The position numbers were made by a program, and so were the translations under genes. Below, piece after piece: positions 1-8,090 of a DNA stretch of 25,309 bases (positions within the stretch are counted from its first letter, which is position 1; each line of letters opens with the position of its first letter). A model generated the notes under the pieces. The model had not been told where the DNA came from. It did no database searches and saw nothing but the letters and a program-made list of their open reading frames with translations. The DNA comes from CAXYVX01 sp964292495. GTDB lineage: Bacteria > Patescibacteriota > Saccharimonadia > Saccharimonadales > Saccharimonadaceae. The stretch covers positions 1 through 25,309 of the forward strand of contig CAXYVX010000007.1 in NCBI GenBank assembly GCA_964292495.1. The letters are read 5' to 3'.

Positions 1-440
1 CGAAAGTTGATCACGCAAAAATCGATCTTCCGATTGGTCGCAACCCAAAAGCGCCGAGCACTTTTCGCGTGGATGCGAACGGCAAAAGCGCGCAAACGGA
101 ATACCGCGTGCTTGACAAATTTAGCGATGGTGGCGCTTTGATTGAGTTAAAACCAACCACTGGCCGCACGCATCAACTCCGCGTTCACCTCAGTTATATT
201 GGTGCGCCAATCACAGGAGATCCGATTTACAATGCGTCTTTCGTGAAAAAATATGCCAAGAAAACAATTGATGAAAAGATTTCTTCGCGCATGTTTTTGC
301 ACGCGCAAAATCTTGAAATCACAATTCCAAAAGACAGAGAGAATGTTCGCGAAACCTTCCATGCGCCGATTCCTGATGATTTTCGCGCGGAAATTCTCAG
401 TCGCGACCCAGATTTTGATTTTGCGAAAATAGGAGAATAA
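1..440 (+). CDS. rluD: RluD/RluA-family 23S rRNA pseudouridine synthase, C-terminal part
   Basis: This is the 3' end of a gene that begins before the window; the frame is open from base 3. Enzymes of this family isomerise specific uridines in 23S rRNA to pseudouridine. The visible part holds the family's later signatures: a 'LPIGRNPKAPSTF' block, 'GKSAQTEYRVL', and the very characteristic 'TGRTHQLRVHL...G.PITGDPIYN'. The catalytic Asp (HRLD motif) would lie upstream, outside the window. The GTG at 69 could be read as a start but lies inside the conserved domain, so it is not the real one. The stop overlaps the next gene by 1 nt (TAATG). The family is certain; RluD rather than RluA/RluB-like is likely but not proven without the N-terminus (S4 domain). 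Confidence 0.9.
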   Translation, partial: KVDHAKIDLPIGRNPKAPSTFRVDANGKSAQTEYRVLDKFSDGGALIELKPTTGRTHQLRVHLSYIGAPITGDPIYNASFVKKYAKKTIDEKISSRMFLHAQNLEITIPKDRENVRETFHAPIPDDFRAEILSRDPDFDFAKIGE

Positions 441-1270
441 TGTCAAGCGGCAAACTGCTGATCAACCAAAAGTCGAGACAACAGCTCGATCTTTTTGCGA
501 AAAACCCCGTTGGTGCAATCATTTTAAACGGACAAAAAGGCGTTGGGCTCGGCACGATCGCAAAGGAATTTGCGCGCGAAATTGCGAAAAACGAGGTTTT
601 TGTCTTAGCTCCATCGCTCCATAAAAATCAGAAAACCAAGACAATTAACACCGACGATACGCGAAAAATTTCCGATCTCGCAAAATCAATTCGCAAAAAA
701 CCGCTTGTAGTGATTATTGATGAGGCGGAAAAAATTGTTGAAAACGCATGGCAGCCGCTCCTGAAAATCCTGGAAGAGCCAGCGAAAAATTTGTATTTCA
801 TCTTAACATCGCACAATACAGCCAAGATTCCAGCGACAATTTTGTCAAGAACACAGAAAATTGAAGTCTTACCTGCCCCTGTTAATGATGATTTCATTGA
901 GAAAAAGTCGGCGCTCAAAGTGCCTGAAGTAAAAAAAGTCCAGTTGAGATTTTTAGCTGGAAATTTGCCGGCGGAAATGGCCAGGCTTTTGTCTGACGAA
1001 GATTATTTTCGCGAAAAATCAGGAAATTTTTCAATCGCGAAGGAGTTTTTGATTGGTGAAACTGGTGCAAAACTAGTTTCTTCAGCTAAAATCAAAAACC
1101 GCGAAGATGCGCAAGAGTTAATTGAAAATATCGCAAAGATTTTAATGCTCAAACCAGGAAGAAATTTTGCGAAAAGCATGAAAACTCTCGCAGAAACCTC
1201 TGAAAATATTTTGCGAAATGCCAATGTCAAGGCGCAACTGCTAAACCTTTCAATCAATTTACAACAGTGA
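440..1270 (+). CDS. holB: DNA polymerase III delta'-like clamp-loader subunit (AAA+)
   Basis: A 276-aa AAA+ protein, likely part of the complex that loads the sliding clamp on DNA. The P-loop position (G31 to T39, 'GQKGVGLGT') lacks the lysine, as is usual for the non-hydrolysing delta' subunit. Walker B follows as 'VVIIDEAEKI', then 'LLKILEEPAKN' and the sensor/arginine-finger stretch 'TILSRTQ', equivalent to the SRC motif of DnaX/delta'. No zinc-binding cysteines are seen, and the protein is shorter than the E. coli subunit. It starts 1 nt inside the upstream stop codon with an AGGAG ribosome site at 431-435, so it is translationally coupled to the pseudouridine synthase. Family is well supported; delta' rather than another AAA+ loader-like protein is likely. 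Confidence 0.85.
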   Translation: MSSGKLLINQKSRQQLDLFAKNPVGAIILNGQKGVGLGTIAKEFAREIAKNEVFVLAPSLHKNQKTKTINTDDTRKISDLAKSIRKKPLVVIIDEAEKIVENAWQPLLKILEEPAKNLYFILTSHNTAKIPATILSRTQKIEVLPAPVNDDFIEKKSALKVPEVKKVQLRFLAGNLPAEMARLLSDEDYFREKSGNFSIAKEFLIGETGAKLVSSAKIKNREDAQELIENIAKILMLKPGRNFAKSMKTLAETSENILRNANVKAQLLNLSINLQQ

Positions 1271-1283
1271 TTTTTCGCGAAAA

Positions 1284-1294
1284 TGTGCTATACT
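1284..1294 (+). promoter_or_regulatory. extended -10 promoter giving a leaderless mRNA
   Basis: TGCTATACT (TATACT at 1289-1294) ends 7 nt before the ATG at 1302. Transcription would begin at or next to the start codon. No Shine-Dalgarno sequence is present. A copy of the TTTTCGCGAAAA palindrome sits just upstream, directly after the preceding stop codon. Confidence 0.6.
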
Positions 1295-1301
1295 GTTTGA
1301 G

Positions 1302-1949
1302 ATGTTAGGGATTATTCTTATTCTTGCGATCGGCGCGATGGTTTTCTTCTGGAAACCGTCAGATTCTAAGGAGTTAGCAGCGCCAAATAAATTCGCGACA
1401 CAGCTCGATAGACTTTGGGATATTTCAAAAGTTTCAATCAAAAATAGGCGTTATTTGCAAGCCGAGAAGGCTCTTTTGACGATTTTGCGCGTGAATGAGC
1501 GCGACGCGCGGGCGTACAATCACCTTGGCGTGCTCTATGCGAAACAGAAACAATACGACGATGCGATTGAATGTTTTGAAATCGCTCAGTCATTGCAACC
1601 GTCGGCGAGTTCGCTGCATAACGTCGGTTTGATTTATTACGAGGCGGGAAAATTGGATAAAGCTGAGCAGGCTTTTGAGCAATCGATCAAAATGGAATCA
1701 GAGGTCGCGAGCCGGCACATTGCTTACGCGAAAGTTTTGGAAGCTACTGGAAAAACCAAAAAAATGATTGACGCGCTTGAAGAAGCTGTTCGTCTTGAAC
1801 CAAATCCTGAGTCTATTGTAATTTTAGCTGATGCGCTAGACCGAAATGATCAACCGGAGCGTGCAGACAAACTCCGCACAATCGCGAAAAACATGGCCAT
1901 GAAGGGCCAACGCGCGAAAATTAAACAACCGCGAAAAGCCAGAGTTTAA
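1302..1949 (+). CDS. membrane-anchored tetratricopeptide repeat (TPR) protein
   Basis: A 215-aa protein of unknown precise role. Residues 1-16 ('MLGIILILAIGAMVFF') form a membrane anchor with almost no cytoplasmic part. Residues of about 45-190 are made of TPR-type helix pairs, for example 'AYNHLGVLYAKQKQYDDAIECFEIAQ', read as the A-Y-N..G..Y....Y..A...F..A pattern, followed by 'LHNVGLIYYEAGKLDKAEQAFEQ'. TPRs are protein-binding scaffolds. The tail is strongly basic. The start is fixed by an extended -10 box 7 nt upstream, predicting a leaderless transcript. The stop codon overlaps that of the convergent GH15 gene by four bases (TTAA), leaving no room for a terminator. The TPR fold is well supported; the partner is unknown. 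Confidence 0.85.
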   Translation: MLGIILILAIGAMVFFWKPSDSKELAAPNKFATQLDRLWDISKVSIKNRRYLQAEKALLTILRVNERDARAYNHLGVLYAKQKQYDDAIECFEIAQSLQPSASSLHNVGLIYYEAGKLDKAEQAFEQSIKMESEVASRHIAYAKVLEATGKTKKMIDALEEAVRLEPNPESIVILADALDRNDQPERADKLRTIAKNMAMKGQRAKIKQPRKARV

Positions 1950-3907
1950 TCTTTTGATTTTACAAAACTAAGTACCGCGGACAAAAACTCACCGTGGCTC
2001 CACGCCAGAGGTGAAGGATCGATTTGTTGATCACCGCCGTTTTGAATTTGCTCGCTCAATGCTCTGCTTTGCTCAATGTGATTTTTCGCGAAATTCAGAA
2101 CATTGCGGGAAAACTCATGGCTTGAAATTCTGCTCTCGGACAGCCAAAAACTCGCGATAAACCACGGATTCTCAAACCCATGATAATCGTCGTTCTCAAA
2201 ACGCGGAGATTTTACCTGCGAATTCGTTATGCCGAAACGCTCGCAAAAAGTATTGTAAGCCAGAGGTAAATTCGCTAATTTTCCAAGCTCTGCGCCGCGA
2301 AAACTTGCAATGTCAATTGTGTCGTCGGATGATCCGTCAGCGTAAAAACCTCTAAAATAGTATTTTTTTTCTTCATTCCAGAATTTTTCTGAGGATTTTC
2401 TCATTTTTTGAGCTGCAATTCCCCATTTTTCATAGTTGATATTATCACCAAACTTTTTCGCGACGGATGAAATTTTTTCAAGCGCGTGAATTGTCAAGCC
2501 GGATGTGTATGCCGAAGTTTCAAGTTTCACTTCCCATGCTTCAAAGCTCGGCAGCGGCAAACCGTCCTCGCTGATGTATTCACACAGAAAATCCGCCATT
2601 TTCTTCGCGAAATCGTCGTAGTATTTTTCGCGAATTTTGTCAGTTTGATGATTCTTTTTTAATTCGCCCAACAAAACATTCGCACATAAATTCAGAACTG
2701 ACGCGGTCTCATCGGTCTGGATCGGCAGAAGAATTTCGCCATTTTTTCCGCGATTAAACGAGTGTGAATTCGGACCAATGTTTCCGTCAGCTCTATACAT
2801 TTGCCAAAAAAACCCTTTGTCGGTGATGATATTTTTCGCGAAATCAAGGAAATTCTTCGCGTCGTCAGCTAATCCGATCTGCAAAAACGGCTGCAAAACA
2901 TTCGCTGCGTCGCGAGGCCAACAGTCAACGTAAGCGTCGCTAGTGTTTTTTAACATCGCCGTGTCAAGAGCGGCAATCACTGCGCCGGATTTTGCAATAT
3001 GCATTTTTGCCATCAAAACAGAGCGCAAAAATGTTTCGCGAAAATCTTTTGGTACGCGCGCAGAAGAAAAATTTACAGCGGGAGAAATCCATTTGCGCCA
3101 GTCGTTAAATGTTTGAAGCTGACTAGATTTGTTGTCCAGAAATTCAGACATGGAGCGCGCAGTTTGCTGAATATCTTCACCGCAAGTAACGCAAACCTGC
3201 AACCTGTTTGAATCAAAAGGCTTCAGCTGAACAGTAAAGCCAATTGTGGAATCGGTTATAATGCGCTCGGCCGGATTTTTCGCAAGAATCCCGTCCTCCG
3301 CGTCGCGCCACGAGCCCTCGCGAACGTCATCAAATCCGCCAATCGTAAAATCATCAAATCCGCCACCAGAGGTCGCGTTTTTTCCGGAAACCATAAAAAA
3401 ACGATTTCCTTTGTAGTGAATTATCGCGTCGCCGTTTTTTGGCGAATAGTCGTAAAATAAATTCCGTTTTATGGAATCATTTGGCCAAAGTTGCGCCGTG
3501 TCATGTCCGTCTTTCGCCTCTGAAATCGCAAAAGATTGATACACAAAAACTTTTAGTTCTCGTTCAAAGTTTTTAAGGTTAATCACATGGATGTTTCGCG
3601 AAAAAACATCGCTTCTACTGTCAACAAAATCGTCGATTTCAAGCGCAAGTCCAAGCCCCGCATTTTTCGCGAATATTCTACCAAAAGGATATGGAACTCC
3701 CGATTTTTCTCGATATCTCAGTTTCACATCCCAAGAATCGCCGTCGAGCCAACTCATTTCCCCATCAACAAAAACTCCGATTTTCCAGGGTGGAATTTTT
3801 TCTGACACATGATTTTCGCCAAACGGGAAATAAAAATCTCTAACAAAACCAAATTTATCAAGACCGACCGCAAGCGTGCCATTGCCAAAAATCAGCGGCC
3901 GCGCCAT
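1946..3907 (-). CDS. GH15 family glucoamylase-like glycoside hydrolase
   Basis: A 653-aa enzyme of glycoside hydrolase family 15, which releases glucose from the ends of alpha-glucans (some members act on trehalose or isomalto-oligosaccharides). An N-terminal beta-sandwich domain ('FGNGTLAVGLDKFGFVRDFYFP', about residues 5-250) precedes an (alpha/alpha)6 barrel. Barrel motifs are 'VDCWPRDAAN', 'LPIQTDETA', 'FEAWEVKLE' with W458-E459 as probable general acid, and 'PLAWSHGEF' with E640 as probable general base. Both catalytic glutamates are present, so it should be active. There is no signal peptide, so it acts in the cytoplasm, suggesting storage-glucan or imported-glucan use. It follows trpS after 33 nt, with a GGAG ribosome site upstream of its ATG. 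Substrate cannot be told from sequence. Confidence 0.88.
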   Translation of the reverse strand: MARPLIFGNGTLAVGLDKFGFVRDFYFPFGENHVSEKIPPWKIGVFVDGEMSWLDGDSWDVKLRYREKSGVPYPFGRIFAKNAGLGLALEIDDFVDSRSDVFSRNIHVINLKNFERELKVFVYQSFAISEAKDGHDTAQLWPNDSIKRNLFYDYSPKNGDAIIHYKGNRFFMVSGKNATSGGGFDDFTIGGFDDVREGSWRDAEDGILAKNPAERIITDSTIGFTVQLKPFDSNRLQVCVTCGEDIQQTARSMSEFLDNKSSQLQTFNDWRKWISPAVNFSSARVPKDFRETFLRSVLMAKMHIAKSGAVIAALDTAMLKNTSDAYVDCWPRDAANVLQPFLQIGLADDAKNFLDFAKNIITDKGFFWQMYRADGNIGPNSHSFNRGKNGEILLPIQTDETASVLNLCANVLLGELKKNHQTDKIREKYYDDFAKKMADFLCEYISEDGLPLPSFEAWEVKLETSAYTSGLTIHALEKISSVAKKFGDNINYEKWGIAAQKMRKSSEKFWNEEKKYYFRGFYADGSSDDTIDIASFRGAELGKLANLPLAYNTFCERFGITNSQVKSPRFENDDYHGFENPWFIASFWLSESRISSHEFSRNVLNFAKNHIEQSRALSEQIQNGGDQQIDPSPLAWSHGEFLSAVLSFVKSKD

Positions 3908-3940
3908 TTTACTCCAATCTGTTTGCCCACCGTTTTCACT

Positions 3941-5035
3941 TTATTTTTCCTTGAAATAATTTATGCCAATCGCGGATTTTACCCGCAGAAGCGTTATATT
4001 TGCTTTCACGTTTGCCTTTTCTGAGCCAATCTCCAAAATCTCCATGACTTTTTCTGGATTTTGCGAAAACATTTCACGCCTTTCGCGGATCGGTTTCAGT
4101 AAATTATTCAGCACTTCAAACAGGAATTTCTTCGTGGCGACATCGCCCAAACCGCCCGCTTGGTACTGCTGTTTCATCTCTGCAACTTTCGCGATTTCCT
4201 CTGGTTTTCTCGCAAAAATATCGAGATACGTGAAAACCATATTTCCTTCAACTTTCCCCGGATCTTCAACATGTATGTGGCCCGGATCAGTGAACATGCT
4301 GAAAACTTTTTCGCGAAGGGTTTTTTCGTCGTCTGAGAGGTAAATTCCGTTGCCGAGCGATTTGCTCATTTTTGCGTTTCCATCAATCCCAGGAAGTCTG
4401 CGAGCAAATTTTTCTTCCGGAATTTTCGCGAAAGGCTCAATTAAAACATTTTGTCCGTAGGTGTTATTGAATGAATTTACGATGTCGCGCGTAATTTCCA
4501 GCATCGGTTCTTGGTCTTCGCCGGCCGGAACGATATTTGCATCAAACGCCGTGATGTCCGCCGCCTGGCTGACTGGATACATCGCGAAACCGGCTGGAAC
4601 GCCTTCACTGAACTGCTTTTGCTCAATCTCTGTTTTGACTGTTGGATTTCGCAGCACTCGGTTCAGTGAGACCAGATTCATGTAGTACATCGTCAGTTCT
4701 GACAGAGCAGGAATTTGCGATTGAATGAAAATCGTACCTTTCATCTTCGCGAAAACGTCTTTTGCAGACAAGTTTTTGAAATCTTCCACCGAGACATCGC
4801 CGATCCCGACAGAAAGATAATCCAATGCAACTTGAAGGATGTTTTTGTGGACTTTCTCAGGATTTCGCGCATTATCCGTCAGCGCCTGAGTGTCAGCAAT
4901 CATGATGAAAATTTCGTCAAATTTGCCCGAATTTTGCAGTTCAACTCTGTTCATGAGCGAGCCGACATAATGGCCGAGATGTAATTTTCCGGTCGGTCGG
5001 TCGCCGGTAAGAATTATATTTTTTTTGCTATTCAT
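3941..5035 (-). CDS. trpS: tryptophanyl-tRNA synthetase
   Basis: A 364-aa class I aminoacyl-tRNA synthetase that charges tRNA-Trp in the cytoplasm. The N-terminus has the HIGH-equivalent 'KLHLGHYVGSL' (HLGH at 19-22) inside 'TGDRPTGKLHLGHY', typical of TrpRS. The KMSKS loop is complete at residues 222-226 ('NAKMSKSLGN'). 'AADITAFDANIVPAGEDQ' is the TrpRS tryptophan/dimer segment. Length is close to the bacterial norm, with a small insertion. It is the first gene of a two-gene unit with the GH15 enzyme. An extended -10 box ends 6 nt before the ATG and there is no Shine-Dalgarno, so a leaderless mRNA is predicted. Identification is secure. Confidence 0.97.
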   Translation of the reverse strand: MNSKKNIILTGDRPTGKLHLGHYVGSLMNRVELQNSGKFDEIFIMIADTQALTDNARNPEKVHKNILQVALDYLSVGIGDVSVEDFKNLSAKDVFAKMKGTIFIQSQIPALSELTMYYMNLVSLNRVLRNPTVKTEIEQKQFSEGVPAGFAMYPVSQAADITAFDANIVPAGEDQEPMLEITRDIVNSFNNTYGQNVLIEPFAKIPEEKFARRLPGIDGNAKMSKSLGNGIYLSDDEKTLREKVFSMFTDPGHIHVEDPGKVEGNMVFTYLDIFARKPEEIAKVAEMKQQYQAGGLGDVATKKFLFEVLNNLLKPIRERREMFSQNPEKVMEILEIGSEKANVKANITLLRVKSAIGINYFKEK

Positions 5036-5041
5036 GTAAAT

Positions 5042-5050
5042 ATTCTATCA
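5042..5050 (-). promoter_or_regulatory. extended -10 promoter of trpS, leaderless
   Basis: On the minus strand TGATAGAAT (TAGAAT at 5047-5042) is followed by six bases and the trpS ATG at 5035. The position predicts transcription starting at the start codon. It lies downstream of the terminator that closes the ribosomal operon, so trpS has its own promoter. Confidence 0.6.
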
Positions 5051-5081
5051 TCTCAGCAGTTTTTTTGCGAATTTTACAATC

Positions 5082-5105
5082 AAAAAACCGCCACGTGGGC
5101 GGTTT
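5082..5105 (-). terminator. rho-independent terminator of the ribosomal operon
   Basis: AAACCGCC (5085-5092) pairs perfectly with GGCGGTTT (5098-5105) around a five-base loop. Read on the minus strand, the stem is followed directly by a T run (5087-5082). It lies about 60 nt after the rpsI stop codon. Confidence 0.85.
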
Positions 5106-5163
5106 GGAGCGGTCAGACTCATTTCGCGAAATATAACTGATTCGCGCACAGTATTTGCGAAGT

Positions 5164-5565
5164 TTAGCGTTTGCTGAACTGTTCGCGTTTGCGAGCACCT
5201 TTGAGACCGTACTTTTTGCGTTCAACAACTCGAGAGTCGCGGCGCAGGAATCCGCCCTTAGACAGAGTTCCTTTAAGGTCGTCATTTATGCCAGCGAGTG
5301 CTTTGCTGATTGCGAGTTTAATCGCGTCAACTTGGCCGGAAGTTCCGCCGCCTTTGACGAGAATCGTGATGTCAAAATCTTTTTGCTTACTCACAGCTGC
5401 GAGCGGGTCAGTCAATTCTGCCAACAAAGTTTTGTTCTCATCCAAGAAGGCCGCAGCAGTCTTGTTGTTGATCCGGATATCACCTTTGCCGTTCGCGTAA
5501 AGTCGCGCGGTTGCGGTTGCGGCTTTTCGTCGCCCAAGTCCGTAGAAATATTCTTTGCTTGCCAT
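5164..5565 (-). CDS. rpsI: 30S ribosomal protein S9
   Basis: A 133-aa protein of the small ribosomal subunit head, whose C-terminal tail reaches the P-site tRNA. The N-terminal 'YFYGLGRRKAATATARLYANGKGDIRINN' pattern and the basic C-terminus ending in 'KKYGLKGARKREQFSKR' are textbook S9, including the terminal Lys-Arg. The start codon overlaps the rplM stop by one base (TAATG), so the pair is translationally coupled. It is the last gene of the operon and is followed by a strong hairpin terminator. Identification is secure. Confidence 0.98.
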   Translation of the reverse strand: MASKEYFYGLGRRKAATATARLYANGKGDIRINNKTAAAFLDENKTLLAELTDPLAAVSKQKDFDITILVKGGGTSGQVDAIKLAISKALAGINDDLKGTLSKGGFLRRDSRVVERKKYGLKGARKREQFSKR

Positions 5566-6002
5566 TATTTAACCTCCACTTTCTCCGGGGTCTGCGCAGC
5601 GTTTTCGTGCGCTTCACCGGCGTTAATACGAAGTCGTGCCATTCGCGGCGATTGCAGCTTGTTTTTAGGAAGCATGCCCTTGACAGCTTTTTCAAGCATT
5701 TCGCTGCGGGTCATTTCTTTGGCGGATTTCTCGTGGAGATTTCCGACATAACCGCTGTGGCGATAGTATTTTTTAGTGATTTCATTACCGTTAAACACGA
5801 TCTTTTCCGCATTGATCACAACGACATTGTCGCCGCTGTCCATGTGTGCGGTAAAGCTCGGCTGATATTTTCCGGTCAGGCGCGTCGCCACAAAAGTCGC
5901 GAGGCGGCCAAGCGTCATGTCAGTTGCATCGACAAGCACCCATTTGTGCTCAACTTCGCCAGACTTTTTCGCGTATGACTTAAAAGTTGCTAATTTTGTC
6001 AT
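5565..6002 (-). CDS. rplM: 50S ribosomal protein L13
   Basis: A 145-aa large-subunit protein needed early in 50S assembly. Visible L13 features are 'KWVLVDATDMTLGRLATFVATRLTGK', 'DNVVVINAEKIVFNGNEITKK', 'YYRHSGYVGNLHEKSAKEM' and 'AVKGMLPKNKLQSPRMARLRI'. Length matches the family. It overlaps rplQ upstream and rpsI downstream by one base each (TAATG at both junctions). The rplM-rpsI pair is often a separate operon in bacteria; here it is fused to the end of the alpha operon, as in many Gram-positive-like layouts. Confidence 0.98.
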   Translation of the reverse strand: MTKLATFKSYAKKSGEVEHKWVLVDATDMTLGRLATFVATRLTGKYQPSFTAHMDSGDNVVVINAEKIVFNGNEITKKYYRHSGYVGNLHEKSAKEMTRSEMLEKAVKGMLPKNKLQSPRMARLRINAGEAHENAAQTPEKVEVK

Positions 6003-6475
6003 TACTTATTCTCCTCTTTTTTCGGAGTCGCAGCGGTTTTCTTTGTTTCCGCTTTCACGACAGGTTTTACTTCCGCAGATTTCGCGATTTTCTCGCCTTT
6101 TTCCACGTCTTTGATCTCGTCAACAAACTCAATTCGCGCGATTTCCGCATGGTCACCAAGTCGGAATTTATCCGAGCGCACAATGCGCAAATAACCTGAA
6201 TTTCGCGAGATTTGTGGCGCGATCGAGTCGACCAGCATGTTGCCAACTTTCACGTCGTTTCCGAGAGCGGCAATCACCGCGCGTCGGTTAGCAAGATCGC
6301 CTTTGCGAGCTTTGCTGATCAATTTTTCTGCCATCGGTCGCAATTCCTTTGCTTTTGGCAAAGTCGTTTCAATGGACTTGTAGATGAACAAGCTTCGTTC
6401 AAGCCCGCGCATCAGAGCGCGTCGCTGATCGCGTTCGCGACCGAACTTGCGTCCTCTGTATCCGTTCCTATGCAT
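6002..6475 (-). CDS. rplQ: 50S ribosomal protein L17 with charged C-terminal extension
   Basis: A 157-aa large-subunit protein. The first 115 or so residues are a canonical L17 core ('LMRGLERSLFIYKSIETTLPKAKELRPMAEKLI', 'SGYLRIVRSDKFRLGDHAEIARIEFV'). The last 40 residues form a low-complexity Lys/Glu/Ala tail not needed for the fold, giving a longer protein than the usual 115-130 aa. The start has a nearby AAAGGA ribosome site. The 60-nt gap after rpoA holds two directly adjacent copies of TTTCGCGA (6493-6508). The stop overlaps the rplM start by one base. Confidence 0.97.
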   Translation of the reverse strand: MHRNGYRGRKFGRERDQRRALMRGLERSLFIYKSIETTLPKAKELRPMAEKLISKARKGDLANRRAVIAALGNDVKVGNMLVDSIAPQISRNSGYLRIVRSDKFRLGDHAEIARIEFVDEIKDVEKGEKIAKSAEVKPVVKAETKKTAATPKKEENK

Positions 6476-6535
6476 TCCTTATCCTTTCATTATTTCGCGA
6501 TTTCGCGAAGTTTTCATTATTTTGCGTTTTAGAAA

Positions 6536-7453
6536 TTAAAATTCAATTTCCGCAACGCGCTGTTTGACTTCTTCGCGAGCTTTCGCGCCGAAACCTTTCA
6601 AATCATCGAGCTCGTCGTCAGTCAAATTGACCAAGTCCGAGACTGTTTTGATGTCGTTGCTAATCAAAGCGTTGGTTGTGCGAGCTGTCAAATTGAGTTC
6701 TTCAATCGGCAAGCTGAGCATGTCAGCTCCACCGGCGCTCAAAGCAGTTTCTTCTTCCGCAATAACTGTTTTGCCAGCCAAAGCTTGGTATTGCGCAACG
6801 AGAATCGCCGCAGCCTGCTCAAACGCATTTTTCGGATCGATTGATCCGTCGGTGTCAATTGTCAAAACCAATTTGTCGAGATCAACATTGTCGCCAACGC
6901 GAGTTTTTTCAACGTTGTAGCGAACACGTGAAACTGAGTTGAAGATTGCATCTAGCGCGATCATGTCGCTGTGAAGGCGATTTTCGCTTGCTTCTTCAAT
7001 TGTTTCGTATCCGCGACCGCTTTCAACGACAACTGTCAGGTTGAATTCGGTTTTTGCGTCGTCGATTGTCGCGATGACCAACTCTGGGTTGATCACTTCA
7101 ACTTCGGCGTTTTTCGCGAAATCTGCAGCTGTGATGACGCCTGCGCCTTTTTTGGCGAGCGTCAATTCAACTGGTTTTTCACTGTGAGATTTCACGACGA
7201 CTGATTTCAGGTTCAACATGATTTCCACGACATCTTCTTTGATGCCCGGAATCGTGGTGAATTCGTGCGAAACGCCCTCAATTTTGAAAGCGGTGATCGC
7301 CGCACCTTCAATCGAGCTCAGGAGAACACGGCGAAGCGAGTTCCCGAGAGTCTGTCCGTATCCGTTCGCGAGAGGTTCAACAGTGAACGTCGCAGATGTA
7401 TCGCTCGTCGTCTCAATGTTCGCGAGACTCGGATTTAAGATATTTTTTGCCAT
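6536..7453 (-). CDS. rpoA: DNA-directed RNA polymerase subunit alpha
   Basis: A 305-aa alpha subunit, the dimer platform on which RNA polymerase assembles. The N-terminal domain shows 'PLANGYGQTLGNSLRRVLLSSIEGAAITAFKIEGVSHEF' and 'GRGY' motifs; the C-terminal domain (from about residue 245, 'LSLPIEELNLTARTTNALI') has the helix-hairpin-helix 'LKGFGAKAREEVKQRV' that contacts DNA and regulators. Length is slightly below the common 314-329 aa but both domains are complete. A GGAGG ribosome site precedes the ATG. It sits between rpsD and rplQ, the classical alpha-operon arrangement. Confidence 0.98.
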   Translation of the reverse strand: MAKNILNPSLANIETTSDTSATFTVEPLANGYGQTLGNSLRRVLLSSIEGAAITAFKIEGVSHEFTTIPGIKEDVVEIMLNLKSVVVKSHSEKPVELTLAKKGAGVITAADFAKNAEVEVINPELVIATIDDAKTEFNLTVVVESGRGYETIEEASENRLHSDMIALDAIFNSVSRVRYNVEKTRVGDNVDLDKLVLTIDTDGSIDPKNAFEQAAAILVAQYQALAGKTVIAEEETALSAGGADMLSLPIEELNLTARTTNALISNDIKTVSDLVNLTDDELDDLKGFGAKAREEVKQRVAEIEF

Positions 7454-7469
7454 TATGTTTCCCTCCTAT

Positions 7470-8087
7470 TTAGCGCGAGTAATACTCGACGATTAACTGC
7501 TCATTGATGTCGGCTTCCGCGTTTTCGCGAGTCGGCAGAGCCACGATTTTGATTGTCATTTTCTTCGAGTCGGCTTTGACCCACGGCTGTGGTTGCGTCA
7601 TTGCGTCGCGAGAAATTTCAGCGATATTCGCGAAATAACCGTTTTTCTTGCTCTTTTCGCGAACTTCAAGTTCGTCGCCAACTTTCAGGCGAATCGACGG
7701 AATATCAACTCGCTTGCCGTTCAGCAAGAAACTACCGTGAGTTGCGAGCTGTCGAGCCTGGCGGCGTGAAGTCGCAAATCCAGCGCGGTAAACCACGTTG
7801 TCCAAGCGGCGTTCCAAGAGAACGAGCAGGTTTTCACCAGACAAGCCTTCTTTTCGCTCAGCTTCATTCATCAGGCGCGCGAACTGCTTTTCAAGCAAGC
7901 CGTAAATGCGGCGAACTTTTTGCTTTTCGCGAAGCTGCGTGTTGTAAAGTGACGGTTTGCCTCGGCGACCGTTAGCGTGCTGACCCGGAATTCCAGTTTT
8001 GCGCGCCATGATTTTGACAGCTTTCGGGTGAAGCGCATAGCCTTCACGGCGAGACTGTTTGACAATAGGTGTTTTATCAACTGCCAT
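7470..8087 (-). CDS. rpsD: 30S ribosomal protein S4
   Basis: A 205-aa primary 16S rRNA-binding protein. The S4 RNA-binding domain is clear ('LLERRLDNVVYRAGFATSRRQARQLATHGSFLLNGKRVDIPS'). The N-terminal region ('VKQSRREG', 'KQKVRRIYGLLEKQF') has no cysteines, so this is the zinc-free form. It starts 3 nt after the rpsK stop with its ribosome site AGGAG inside the end of rpsK. S4 is commonly the autoregulator of the alpha operon; I see no obvious pseudoknot leader here. Confidence 0.98.
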   Translation of the reverse strand: MAVDKTPIVKQSRREGYALHPKAVKIMARKTGIPGQHANGRRGKPSLYNTQLREKQKVRRIYGLLEKQFARLMNEAERKEGLSGENLLVLLERRLDNVVYRAGFATSRRQARQLATHGSFLLNGKRVDIPSIRLKVGDELEVREKSKKNGYFANIAEISRDAMTQPQPWVKADSKKMTIKIVALPTRENAEADINEQLIVEYYSR

Positions 8088-8090
8088 AAA

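Noticed and set aside
69..71. GTG as the start of the pseudouridine synthase
   Set aside because: The codon lies inside the conserved domain and the frame is open to the window edge with matching family sequence upstream.
5155..5978. Long plus-strand open frames opposite rpsI and rplM (198 and 155 codons)
   Set aside because: They lie wholly opposite secure ribosomal protein genes, lack ribosome sites and have low-complexity, Cys/Phe/Ser-rich translations typical of antisense shadows.
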